Assembly (NCBI RefSeq): GCF_019042735.1
Contig: NZ_JAHQCR010000088.1
Span: forward strand, 124,001-188,000
DNA length: 64,000 bases
Direction: 5' to 3'
Origin: Evansella alkalicola
Lineage (GTDB): Bacteria > Bacillota > Bacilli > Bacillales > Salisediminibacteriaceae
This document shows positions 42,491 through 50,983 of this stretch, piece by piece. Both the position numbers and the translations under genes were made by a program. The notes under the pieces were generated by a model. That model saw only the letters and a program-made list of their open reading frames with translations, did not search any database and was not told the DNA's origin. How positions within the stretch are numbered: position 1 is the stretch's first letter; each line of letters opens with the position of its first letter.

Positions 42491-43759
42491 TTAAGATTTA
42501 TGTCCACCAACAAGAGTATTTCGGTGTCTGGCTGTCCCACCTTCTGTATAGGAAATTCCCCGAAGCAGTGCATTCGCTCCATGCTTCCTTCGGATTTCAT
42601 CCATTACATAGCCAAGGGCCCTTTGCTTTGGACGAGTCGTGTCAAAAAGATTTAGTTGCATCGAAGTATCTTCACAAATATTAGCCAATGCTACAGAAAC
42701 TCTGCGGACAATACTCCCATCATAATTTCTATCAAAAAGTCGCAGACAAGCATTATAGAGCTCCATTGTAATATTTGTAGGTTCTGCTACTGTAATTTGA
42801 CGGTGAAACCCAGAGTGCCCTACCTCCTTACTGTAACCAATTCCAAGACTGATGGTCTGTCCTGCCCTTTCTTCCTTCCTAGCCCTTGCCGCTACTTCTT
42901 CACACATTTCTAAAATAACCCGCTTCACTTGAACCGGATCATCATAGTCACGCATTAAGATCTGACTTTTCCCATAGCTAATTTGTCCGCTTAAAATAGG
43001 CGCGCCCAGCTCGGAAAGGTCGACTCCCCTAGCATGATAATATAATTGATTACCCATGATACCGAATTTCTTTTCCAGCTTATTTAAAGGGAATTTCGCC
43101 AGTTGTCCTACTGTAAAAATCCCCATCTGATGAAGGCGCTTTTCAATTCGAGAACCAATGCCCCACATTTTCTGAAGCGGAGTAATTGGCCATAATTTTT
43201 CTTCCACATCATCATATGTCCACTTCGCAATACCTCCGGGCTGATTTTTCGCTTCAAGATCGAGGCAAACTTTTGCTAAAAGCATATTTGACCCAATTCC
43301 AATAGCACAGGTTAAGCCAAATTGCTTTAATAAATCTTTTTGAATTCTTCTTGCGAGCTCCCACTCATTTCCCCACAATCGTTCTGTTCCTCGGATATCC
43401 ACAAAGCTTTCGTCCACACTGTATGTATGAATTGCCTCCATCGGAACATATTTGTGAAAAAGGTCGGTGACTTGTACAGAAACATTCAGATACGTCGCCA
43501 TCGTTGCATTTACTAAACGGATTCGTGAGTCCTTCGGCACTTCAAAAAGGCGATTGCCCGTCTTCAAACCAAAGTCCCTTTTCAGTGCTGGGGTTGCCGC
43601 TAAAATAACACTACCATCCCTATTGGTATCCCCTACAACAGCGAGGTGGCAGGTTAACGGATCCAATCCAAGGGCAACTGCAGCACAGCTCGCATAAAAA
43701 CTTTTCATATCGATACAAAAAATTGTTCGTTTTGGTAAGGATTCATACATGACATCCAT
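42491..43759 (-). CDS. uvrX: Y-family DNA polymerase, UvrX/YqjW (PolY2) type
   Basis: 422 residues. Translesion polymerase: catalytic acidic motifs FCIDMKSFYASCAA (residue about 15) and YSVDESFVDIRGTERLW (about 115), HhH region KMWGIGSRIEKRLHQMGIFT, and little-finger domain ISLGIGYSKEVGHSGFHRQI. Longer than DinB/Pol IV proofs and reads like UvrX/YqjW, the SOS mutagenesis polymerase of Bacillus. A perfect LexA box 20 bases upstream supports SOS control. The usual YolD-like partner gene is not adjacent. Confidence 0.9.
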   Translation of the reverse strand: MDVMYESLPKRTIFCIDMKSFYASCAAVALGLDPLTCHLAVVGDTNRDGSVILAATPALKRDFGLKTGNRLFEVPKDSRIRLVNATMATYLNVSVQVTDLFHKYVPMEAIHTYSVDESFVDIRGTERLWGNEWELARRIQKDLLKQFGLTCAIGIGSNMLLAKVCLDLEAKNQPGGIAKWTYDDVEEKLWPITPLQKMWGIGSRIEKRLHQMGIFTVGQLAKFPLNKLEKKFGIMGNQLYYHARGVDLSELGAPILSGQISYGKSQILMRDYDDPVQVKRVILEMCEEVAARARKEERAGQTISLGIGYSKEVGHSGFHRQITVAEPTNITMELYNACLRLFDRNYDGSIVRRVSVALANICEDTSMQLNLFDTTRPKQRALGYVMDEIRRKHGANALLRGISYTEGGTARHRNTLVGGHKS

Positions 43760-43778
43760 TTTGCCACCACCTGTTTTA

Positions 43779-43790
43779 GAACAAACGTTC
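43779..43790. promoter_or_regulatory. LexA (DinR) box
   Basis: GAACAAACGTTC: perfect GAAC-N4-GTTC core of the Bacillus SOS operator (CGAACRNRYGTTYC), 20 bases upstream of the polymerase start. Confidence 0.85.
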
Positions 43791-43903
43791 GTAGTTGTAT
43801 TTTTAATTATATGTAAAAATACTCATTTGAGCAACCGAGATTTTTTCCCATTTTTGATCGCCAAAAATAAAAGTTCTCCTATGAAGGTGGTAGTTGCTTC
43901 ACT

Positions 43904-44767
43904 CTAGTGTTTTGGCTTGTTCACATATTTTCCATAATCAGGTATGGCTATTTCCGCAAATTCATTAACAAGCTTTTCGAGACTTGAAGAAAGTAGATCA
44001 CCCGTCATTGGTAATCCATGACCTGTAACAGCTACAGAAGGTTTTAAATTAGCTAAAGTCTTTACAGATTGAAAAGCCGCATCCCAGTCAGGGGTTAAAT
44101 ACCTCGGGGGACCACTGATTTCCTGTTCCTGGGTTAAAACTTTGTATAAGGACTCTTGCTTGACCGTTACAAATGCGTCCCCTGCGATTAAAGAGCGGTC
44201 TTCTTCACGAAATAACGAGATATGGCCAGGGGTATGTCCTGGAGTATGTACCCATTTCCACCCTGGCATTCCTGGTACACTCTCATCTGCTGGCAACAGT
44301 TCCACACGATTTCCTAAGTCAATAGCCTCATTAGGAAATAGCGGTGACATTTTCGCAACAATACCACCTTCTACAGTTGAGTCCGGTTCTGGATAATTTT
44401 GCTTTCCAGTTAAAAATGGAATTTCAAGCTCATGTGCATACACTGGAATATTCCAATGATTCACAAGCTCAATAATGGCACCTACATGATCAAAATGTCC
44501 GTGCGTCAAAATAATTGCATTTGGCTTACTACCTTTTCCGAACTGCTCCTCAGCAACTTGAATAATTTTCTCTGCAGAGTCAGGCATACCTGCGTCCACT
44601 AAAACATACCCGCTCTCTGTACCAACGTAGCATATATTAACAATTTGGATCGTATGACTATACAAATCAGGTAAAACTTTAATCCCTACGCCGCTTCCAA
44701 CAGAGGTGGTAGGAATATATTTATAATCTTTGCCATAATGCATGTTGTTATCTTTTTCCATATCCAA
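43904..44767 (-). CDS. MBL-fold metallo-hydrolase
   Basis: 287 residues. Metallo-beta-lactamase fold: YVLVDAGMPD, dinuclear metal motif ILTHGHFDHVGA (about 88-99), HTPGHTPGHISLFREEDRSL with a GDAFVTV strand, and a final VTGHGLPM histidine. Group of glyoxalase II-like hydrolases; substrate unknown. Start uncertain: TTG 44767 has GGGG eight bases upstream, ATG 44761 and 44743 are alternatives. No signal peptide. Confidence 0.88.
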   Translation of the reverse strand: MDMEKDNNMHYGKDYKYIPTTSVGSGVGIKVLPDLYSHTIQIVNICYVGTESGYVLVDAGMPDSAEKIIQVAEEQFGKGSKPNAIILTHGHFDHVGAIIELVNHWNIPVYAHELEIPFLTGKQNYPEPDSTVEGGIVAKMSPLFPNEAIDLGNRVELLPADESVPGMPGWKWVHTPGHTPGHISLFREEDRSLIAGDAFVTVKQESLYKVLTQEQEISGPPRYLTPDWDAAFQSVKTLANLKPSVAVTGHGLPMTGDLLSSSLEKLVNEFAEIAIPDYGKYVNKPKH

Positions 44768-44999
44768 TTAAAAAACCCCATTTCTCAATATTCTATCAGT
44801 ACTGTAGTTTTCGCAATGACCGGCTTTTTATCCTATCTGCCCCCTCTATATCAAAATTTAAACAAACCTAACCTCCAATCCGAAAAAAATTTGTATAACG
44901 AAGCTTTTAAGATTTCATACAGTTTGACGAATGGATTCTCACTAGAAAAATAGTAGTCTATAGGTAAAGGGACTGGAATAATCAAAAGGAGTGATCTAC

Positions 45000-46196
45000 A
45001 TGGATAACAAAGGGAAAAAAGTAGTGAAGAAAGGGACACAATCTGTTTGGGCTGGAGAAAAGGATTATTTAGTTCACGGTGCTACTCAAGTTCCTGTCGT
45101 TCACAGTGTTTCTTTTGGTTATAACGATATTGATGATTGGTTCGAAGTAGCCATTGGTAATAAACCAGGTCATATATATGGACGAAATACAAACCCAACT
45201 GTGCAAGCCTTTGAAGATAAAGTAAAGGAGTTAGAAGGTGCAGAAGCAGTAACTAGTTTTTCTACAGGTATGGCAGCTATAAGTAATTCACTAGCAACCG
45301 CGCTCACCCCAGGGGACAGAGTTGTATCCATAAAAGATACTTATGGCGGAACAAATAAAATATTTTCAGAGTTTTTACCGAAACTGAACATCGATGTGAC
45401 CTTATGTGAAACGGGCAATCATGAGGAAATGGAAAAGGAAGTCCGGAAAGGATGTAAAATCCTCTATCTCGAAACACCAACAAATCCTACGGTTAAAATC
45501 ACTGATATTGAACGGATGGTAAAAGTGGCACGAGAGGTTGGAGCCCTTGTCTACGTGGATAATACATTTGCTACACCTATACTCCAGAACCCTCTTGAAT
45601 ATGGCGTAGATTTAGTCATTCACAGTGCGACTAAATTCCTTGGGGGCCATGCAGACGCATTAGGAGGAGTTGCCGTAAGCAATAACAAGGAATTTATTGA
45701 ACAAATCTATCATTACCGTGAAATCAATGGAGCAAGCCTCGATCCAATGGCAGCCTATTTATTATTGCGGGGAATGAAGACACTTCAATTGCGGGTAAAA
45801 CAGCAATGCGAAAGCGCCCTAAAAATTGCAAATTATTTAAAGAATCATGAGAAGGTTGAAGCTGTCTTTTATCCAGGCTTAGAGGATCACCCTAACCATG
45901 ATATAGCCAAAAAGCAGATGCGAGATTATGGCGGTATGTTAAGCTTTTCAGTAAAAGGAGAGCTGGATTCAGTTCGAAGTTTTTTACCAAAGCTAAAATA
46001 TGCGAACAAAGCAGCTAACCTTGGTGCTGTGGAAACCACTGTTGGCCCAGCAAGAACAACTAGCCATATTGAAAACACACCAGAAGAACGCGCTGCTTTA
46101 GGAATACCTGAAGGATTAGTCCGTTACTCAGTCGGAATTGAAAATGTAGAGGATTTGATCGAAGATTTGGACCAAGCGCTAAGCTATATTAAATAA
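45000..46196 (+). CDS. PLP-dependent trans-sulfuration enzyme (cystathionine gamma-synthase/lyase family)
   Basis: 398 residues from ATG 45000 (AAAGGAGTG upstream). Cys/Met metabolism PLP family: HIYGRNTNPTVQAFEDKVKE, FSTGMAAISN, YLETPTNPTVKITDI, VDNTFATPILQNPLEYG, and the PLP lysine in VIHSATKFLGGHADALGG; C terminus GLVRYSVGIENVEDLIEDL. Could be cystathionine gamma-lyase, gamma-synthase or methionine gamma-lyase; sequence alone does not decide. Monocistronic with its own terminator; no S-box in the leader. Confidence 0.9.
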   Translation: MDNKGKKVVKKGTQSVWAGEKDYLVHGATQVPVVHSVSFGYNDIDDWFEVAIGNKPGHIYGRNTNPTVQAFEDKVKELEGAEAVTSFSTGMAAISNSLATALTPGDRVVSIKDTYGGTNKIFSEFLPKLNIDVTLCETGNHEEMEKEVRKGCKILYLETPTNPTVKITDIERMVKVAREVGALVYVDNTFATPILQNPLEYGVDLVIHSATKFLGGHADALGGVAVSNNKEFIEQIYHYREINGASLDPMAAYLLLRGMKTLQLRVKQQCESALKIANYLKNHEKVEAVFYPGLEDHPNHDIAKKQMRDYGGMLSFSVKGELDSVRSFLPKLKYANKAANLGAVETTVGPARTTSHIENTPEERAALGIPEGLVRYSVGIENVEDLIEDLDQALSYIK

Positions 46197-46207
46197 TTAA
46201 TCTCAGA

Positions 46208-46248
46208 AAAAACCTGGTAGTTAGAAAATAAGCTACCAGGTCTTCTTT
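46208..46248 (+). terminator. Terminator behind the trans-sulfuration gene
   Basis: Stem ACCTGGTAG / CTACCAGGT with TCTTCTTTTGTTTTTT following. Confidence 0.85.
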
Positions 46249-46273
46249 TGTTTTTTCCAATCTACTGGAAAAC

Positions 46274-47068
46274 TCATTTCTTTCGAAACTGCTTTCCCGC
46301 GACAGCTTCTATTAGACCAGGAAAAAGTTGATATAATTTTGTTCCAACATTCATCCAAGTTGGTAGATTTAACTCCCGCTTTGGTCTTTCTATAAGGTCC
46401 ACCGTTTTTTTTGCCACGAAGTCGGACTGCAGCATATAACGGGCCACGTTCTTTTGATATTCTCCTGATTTGTCTGCTAAATCAAAGAATGGCGTTTTTA
46501 TTGGACCTGGGTTCACTGTACTTACTTTAATATCCCTATCTGCAAGTTCCATTCGAAGACTATTGGCAAATCCCAATACAGCATGCTTTGTTGCCGAATA
46601 GCCACTTGACTTTGGTGTCGCTAGTTTACCAGCCTGAGATGCAACGAATATAACATGCCCTTTTCCATTCTTAATCATATGTGGTAGTACTAGCTTCGTA
46701 CAGGCAATAGCACCAAATACATTCACATCAAACATGGATTTAACCTCGTCGACTGTCGCTTCATGAACATAGTCAAAAATCGCAAAGCCTGCGTTATTAA
46801 TTAAAACATCGATTGTCCCTACAGATTTATATATTTTCTCGAATACTTCCCTAACCTCGTCTTCATTTGTTACATCCAGTGTATAAAAATGAGGTCGTTG
46901 ATTCGTGCTTTGTTCAATCTCTTCGGCTAGTTTCTCCAGCTTTTCATAGGAACGAGCAAGCAAAATAGGAGTTCCCCGCCGTTTGGCTACTTCAATGGCC
47001 ATATCCCGTCCTATTCCACTAGATGCCCCCGTGATTGCAATATATTTACTTTCCAAATTTCCCATCAT
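46274..47068 (-). CDS. yqjQ: SDR-family oxidoreductase YqjQ
   Basis: 264 residues, classical SDR: ITGASSGIGRDMAIEVAKRR, NNAGFAIFD, IFVASQAGKLATPKSSGYSA with YSATKHA catalytic Tyr/Lys, and VNPGPIKTPFFDLAD. Basic residues after the second strand (LARSYEKL) suggest NADPH. C-terminal hydrophobic/basic tail may associate with membrane. Close to B. subtilis YqjQ and, as there, near proI (yqjO). Substrate not known. Confidence 0.88.
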   Translation of the reverse strand: MMGNLESKYIAITGASSGIGRDMAIEVAKRRGTPILLARSYEKLEKLAEEIEQSTNQRPHFYTLDVTNEDEVREVFEKIYKSVGTIDVLINNAGFAIFDYVHEATVDEVKSMFDVNVFGAIACTKLVLPHMIKNGKGHVIFVASQAGKLATPKSSGYSATKHAVLGFANSLRMELADRDIKVSTVNPGPIKTPFFDLADKSGEYQKNVARYMLQSDFVAKKTVDLIERPKRELNLPTWMNVGTKLYQLFPGLIEAVAGKQFRKK

Positions 47069-47227
47069 AATCTACCTTTCTTTGCGGCATCATTAAGTAC
47101 ATATTATATCTTAACTCCCCTTTTCTGTCGAAAACGATAGTTTTTCTCAGAAAATATTGACAATTGAGTGAAGGACCTTCATAATTAGGAACAATTTATG
47201 AGAGTTGGAGAAAGGAAGGACAATGTG

Positions 47228-48052
47228 ATGAAAATTAGTATAATTGGTGCGGGTAATATGGCAGAAGCCTTAATTGTTGGTTGGTTAAAAAAAGGGTATT
47301 TAGAAAATTCTCAGATCACAATAACGAATCGTTCAAACAACGAGCGCCTTGAAGACCTTCAAAGGGTTTACAATATAAATACAACAAGGGTTAGCTCTGA
47401 CATCGTATCTTCAGGTTCCATCATCCTGCTTGCCTGTAAACCTAAAGACTGGAGAAGTGCTATTGAGCCTTTTAAGCATTTATTTAACCATAAGACTCCA
47501 ATAGTTTCAGTAATGGCTGGGGTGTCTACTGCGGTAATAGAAGAGGAACTTGAACATGAAGATGTTCCAGTCATACGTATCATGCCGAATACATCAGCTA
47601 CTGTGGGAGAATCCATGACACCTATTAGTTATGGGAAAAGCGTTCCTTATCAATATAGAGATATGATCATTAATTTATTTCAAGCTGTGGGAGAAACTGC
47701 TGAAGTACCAGAAGATCAAATGGATGCCATGACAGCTTTAGTAGGAACTGGTCCCGCCTATATTTATTACTTAATGGAATCGATGGAAATGGCAGCAATA
47801 CAAATGGGAATTGACCCAAAACTAGCAACTACCTTAGTTTCACAGACACTACTCGGAGCGAGTCAACGTGTGCAGCAAAGTGACGCTAGTCCCCGTGATC
47901 TATATGATCAAATCATGAGCCCTGGTGGAACTACGGAGGCTGGATTTAAAGTCTTAACAGACAACAAAGTGCAGGAATCCCTCGTTTCATGTGTTTTACG
48001 GGCATGGGAACGTTCAAAAGAGCTAGGAAATCAAAATGCATATATAGAGTAA
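47228..48052 (+). CDS. proI: Pyrroline-5-carboxylate reductase ProI
   Basis: 274 residues from ATG 47228 (AAGGA upstream; longer frame to 47198 has no advantage). Final proline step, P5C to L-proline with NAD(P)H. Rossmann start MKISIIGAGNMAEALIVGWL, SVMAGVS, VIRIMPNTSATVGESM, and the C-terminal signature DQIMSPGGTTEAGFKVL. ProI (YqjO) rather than ProG/ProH is inferred from the yqjQ neighbour. Confidence 0.94.
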   Translation: MKISIIGAGNMAEALIVGWLKKGYLENSQITITNRSNNERLEDLQRVYNINTTRVSSDIVSSGSIILLACKPKDWRSAIEPFKHLFNHKTPIVSVMAGVSTAVIEEELEHEDVPVIRIMPNTSATVGESMTPISYGKSVPYQYRDMIINLFQAVGETAEVPEDQMDAMTALVGTGPAYIYYLMESMEMAAIQMGIDPKLATTLVSQTLLGASQRVQQSDASPRDLYDQIMSPGGTTEAGFKVLTDNKVQESLVSCVLRAWERSKELGNQNAYIE

Positions 48053-48154
48053 AACACTTCTTACCTTTTAATTGCCTATATAATAAGCTATAATAATTAC
48101 ATTATTACTATATTACTTAATCTATAATCTGCATTCTGCCCAGGAGGTATGAAT

Positions 48155-49468
48155 ATGAAAAAAAGCCAATACGACGTTGTTATCGTCGGGGGTGGCTTAG
48201 CCGGTATATCAGCAGCTGCTATGCTTTCTGATCAAGGAAAAAAAGTAGCTCTTATAGAGCGGGGCAAACTAGGCGGACGTGCCATGACAATAAATATGAA
48301 AGGTTTTCAATTTAACTTTGGTGCCCATGCCATATACGGCCGAGATCAGTCCTATCTCACAAGAATGGAACAAGATCTCGGTTTAAAACTGTATTGGTCT
48401 GACTTTACGCAAATGAAAGCGAAATATGATTTAGGCGAAGAGGTTTCTGTTGTTCCATCTAATATTGGTGGCTTATTACAAACAAAACTACTAAAAGGTA
48501 TGGATAAATTCCGATTCGCATACCACATTTTATTTACAATGATAGGCTTTGAAAAGGGAGACCCAAATGTCTCCATTAAGCAGTGGTTAGATCGAAAAAA
48601 AGTGAGTCCTGCAGTAAAAGAAATGATGTTAAATTTAGCATCGTCAAACTTTTTTACAGGCGAGCCTGAAAAAATTCCTTCAGATGTCTTTTTTGGATAT
48701 TACCGACGCCTTTTTAAGACAAACATTCCAGTGAGTTACATCCAAGGTGGTTGGAAAAAGCTCGTGGAACAATTTGTACATGTGATAGAAAGTAACAAAG
48801 GAGAAATCTACACAAAGAATAGCGTAGAGTCTGTTACAATAGTGGACGATAAAGTGACAGCCGTGCATACTAAAAAGACTACTTTTATGGCGAAGCAATT
48901 CATCTTTGCAATTCCTCCAGAAGAATTAAAAAGACTTTTCCAAGAGTCTGCTATTAATTCAGAGCTAGAAGGTTACACAGATTACGAGCCAACCTATGTG
49001 ATGTTTTATGATATTGGTTTGAAAAAGCGGATTGAGTCTCCTTATACGTATATTTTTGATAAGGATCGACAAATTTTCATTTCTGATATTTCATATTATG
49101 ATATGGAAGCAGCCCCACCTGGAGGACAATTATTACAAGCGATCGCATATTTAAAATCAAATGAGATAAATGATCCTAAAGAACACGAACGTTTAAAGGA
49201 AAGAATTGAAGATTTTTACGATAAGCATTATCCAGGCTGGCGTAAACACCTTGTTATCCCTAGAGTTTCAAAGGTCGCTGTCGTGCAGGCAATTAAATGG
49301 ACGATGCATCAGCGTGGATTACCGACATCCTTCCCACAACTACCCAACGTACATTTCGCTGGTGACTGGTGCCAAGGAGAAGGTCAATTATCTGAGCTCT
49401 CTTTCTCAAGTTCATACAAAGTTTGCCAGCGGATATTAGAAGAAGAAGCAGCAAGAAGAGGCGCTTAA
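48155..49468 (+). CDS. FAD-dependent oxidoreductase (phytoene-desaturase-like)
   Basis: 437 residues from ATG 48155 (AGGAGG seven bases upstream; ATG 48149 too close). N-terminal dinucleotide fold VVIVGGGLAGISAAAMLSDQ, followed by IERGKLGGRA; C-terminal FAD motif PNVHFAGDWCQGEGQLSELS. Amine oxidase/desaturase superfamily. No crt neighbours, so carotenoid function is only a guess. Possibly a protoporphyrinogen- or phytoene-type reaction. Follows proI in the same direction after 102 bases. Confidence 0.85.
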   Translation: MKKSQYDVVIVGGGLAGISAAAMLSDQGKKVALIERGKLGGRAMTINMKGFQFNFGAHAIYGRDQSYLTRMEQDLGLKLYWSDFTQMKAKYDLGEEVSVVPSNIGGLLQTKLLKGMDKFRFAYHILFTMIGFEKGDPNVSIKQWLDRKKVSPAVKEMMLNLASSNFFTGEPEKIPSDVFFGYYRRLFKTNIPVSYIQGGWKKLVEQFVHVIESNKGEIYTKNSVESVTIVDDKVTAVHTKKTTFMAKQFIFAIPPEELKRLFQESAINSELEGYTDYEPTYVMFYDIGLKKRIESPYTYIFDKDRQIFISDISYYDMEAAPPGGQLLQAIAYLKSNEINDPKEHERLKERIEDFYDKHYPGWRKHLVIPRVSKVAVVQAIKWTMHQRGLPTSFPQLPNVHFAGDWCQGEGQLSELSFSSSYKVCQRILEEEAARRGA

Positions 49469-49469
49469 T

Positions 49470-49512
49470 TGAAAAGCGGAAGCGCCTTGGTCATCGGCAG
49501 CAAAATTCGTAA
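49470..49512. repeat. Fragment of the GCGxxxxTGCC/GGAAGCGCC dispersed repeat
   Basis: GAAAAGCGGAAGCGCCTTGG then TCATCGGCAGCAAAA, similar to GAAAAGCGACAGTGCCTTGT at 9.91 kb. Begins within three bases of the oxidoreductase stop. Confidence 0.55.
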
Positions 49513-49514
49513 AG

Positions 49515-49545
49515 TAAACCTCCGTAAATACGGAGGTTTATTTGT
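49515..49545 (+). terminator. Terminator behind the FAD oxidoreductase gene
   Basis: Perfect stem TAAACCTCCG / CGGAGGTTTA with a TAAATA loop and TTTGTTTCTT tail. Confidence 0.88.
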
Positions 49546-49607
49546 TTCTTGTTTTAAAAGTTTTTAGTAGAATAATATAGGTGAACAGAAGGTTTGGAGG
49601 CTTAGTC

Positions 49608-50435
49608 ATGACAACACACACTCAAAATATACCAACATGGAAGAAAAAAATACAAGTACTTGTGGACCACCCTTATTTTACTAGAACAATCATTACACTC
49701 ATTATGTTTAATGCCGTTATTGTTGGACTTGAAACATATCCTACGATTTACGATAACTACAAAACACTTTTTTTTCGTATTGATATTATTTTACTTTGGA
49801 TTTTTACAATTGAAATTTTATTACGTTTACTTGCATTAAATCGGATTAGGGACTTCTTTAATAATCCTTGGAATTGGTTTGATTTTCTGATTGTTTCAGC
49901 AGGTCACCTTTTTGCAGGAGCCCACTTTATTACTGTTTTAAGAATATTACGTGTATTACGTGTTTTCCGAGCAGTATCTGTCATCCCTTCCCTTCGCCGC
50001 TTAGTAGATGCTTTACTGATGACTATTCCAGCCCTTGGAAATATTATGTTGTTGATGAGTATTATTTTTTACATCTTTGCAGTTACAGGTACCGTCCTTT
50101 TTCGAGAAGTGGCACCAGAGTATTTTGGGTCCCTTCAATTGTCATTACTGACGCTCTTTCAAGTAGTCACTTTAGAATCCTGGGCAAGTGATGTAATGCG
50201 GCCAATTTTAGCAATCCTTCCTTGGTCATGGGTTTATTTCGTTGCATTCGTACTAGTAGGTACTTTTGTAGTCTTCAACTTGTTTATTGGGGTTATTGTT
50301 AATAATGTGGAAAAAACAGAGGCAGAGGAAGAAGAAAAAACAGCTGAACATACGCACCAAGAAGTTTTAGCCCTTCGTGAGGAAATGAAAGAGCTTAAGA
50401 GTTTACTTGAAAAGCAAATAAATCAAAAAAGTTAA
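49608..50435 (+). CDS. NaChBac-type voltage-gated sodium channel
   Basis: 275 residues from ATG 49608 (TTTGGAGG upstream), the length of B. halodurans NaChBac (274). Six helices plus pore: S1 FTRTIITLIMFNAVIVGLET, S4 with arginines every third residue (FITVLRILRVLRVFRAVSVI), selectivity filter FQVVTLESWASDVM (TLESWAS identical to NaChBac), S6 VFNLFIGVIVNNVEKTEAE and a C-terminal coiled-coil (VLALREEMKELKSLLEKQIN). Homotetramer; in alkaliphilic Bacillus it supports motility, chemotaxis and pH homeostasis at high pH. Confidence 0.95.
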   Translation: MTTHTQNIPTWKKKIQVLVDHPYFTRTIITLIMFNAVIVGLETYPTIYDNYKTLFFRIDIILLWIFTIEILLRLLALNRIRDFFNNPWNWFDFLIVSAGHLFAGAHFITVLRILRVLRVFRAVSVIPSLRRLVDALLMTIPALGNIMLLMSIIFYIFAVTGTVLFREVAPEYFGSLQLSLLTLFQVVTLESWASDVMRPILAILPWSWVYFVAFVLVGTFVVFNLFIGVIVNNVEKTEAEEEEKTAEHTHQEVLALREEMKELKSLLEKQINQKS

Positions 50436-50474
50436 TCCTTTGATTACCTCTAGTTAGAATCCCTTTCATAAGTT

Positions 50475-50491
50475 TGTTAGATTATCTGACA
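50475..50491. promoter_or_regulatory. TnrA-binding site in the tnrA promoter
   Basis: TGTTAGATTATCTGACA matches TGTNAN7TNACA at every fixed position. Its centre is about 50 bases upstream of the start expected from the TATAGT -10 at 50521-50526, the usual position for activation by TnrA. Confidence 0.85.
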
Positions 50492-50561
50492 AATCTGAAA
50501 ACAAATGTAACATGACATGATATAGTAACTACAAACGAACAACTGAAGGTAGGGATTCCTC

Positions 50562-50867
50562 TTGACGTCATATAAAGATAAAAAAGTTATAGGTATAGGG
50601 ATTGTTAGTGAATTAACTGGACTTTCAGAAAGAAAAATAAGATATTATGAAGAACGAAAACTCATCTTTCCTGATCGAAGCAAGGGCGGGACACGAAAAT
50701 ACTCCTTTGGTGATGTGGAAAGACTTGTTGATATTGCAAACAAAATAGAAGATGGTATGCAAACCTTTGAGATCAGAAAAGAAGAAATGCGCAAACTTAA
50801 GAAAGCTGACGTTCGTGACAAGATGCTTCGTGGTCAGTTAAATGCAGCGTTCAAAATGCGTAAATAA
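50562..50867 (+). CDS. tnrA: Nitrogen regulator TnrA (MerR family)
   Basis: 101 residues, TTG start after AGGG. Residues 3-80 are close to B. subtilis TnrA: SYKDKKVIGIGIVSELTGLS, then RKIRYYEERKLIFPDRSKGG and TRKYSFGDVERLVDIANK. The C-terminal GQLNAAFKMRK is the segment that binds feedback-inhibited glutamine synthetase. Activates nitrogen-limitation genes and represses glnRA. TnrA is distinguished from GlnR by its shorter C-terminal tail. Followed by a terminator. A TnrA box upstream implies positive autoregulation. Confidence 0.93.
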   Translation: MTSYKDKKVIGIGIVSELTGLSERKIRYYEERKLIFPDRSKGGTRKYSFGDVERLVDIANKIEDGMQTFEIRKEEMRKLKKADVRDKMLRGQLNAAFKMRK

Positions 50868-50898
50868 AGCCTTTAACTACTATTGTTAAGGCTTTTTT
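50866..50898 (+). terminator. tnrA terminator
   Basis: Stem AAAGCCTTTAAC / GTTAAGGCTTT followed by TTTT; begins within the stop codon of tnrA. Confidence 0.88.
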
Positions 50899-50983
50899 AT
50901 TTTATCCTCATGTGAACTAAAACTTGAGACATACTACTCTATAACGGTTTTTTATAACATCATTTTCACAGAGGTGACACATA

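Noticed and set aside
44768..44999. S-box or T-box leader before the trans-sulfuration gene
   Set aside because: No conserved riboswitch blocks or terminator/antiterminator pair in this stretch.
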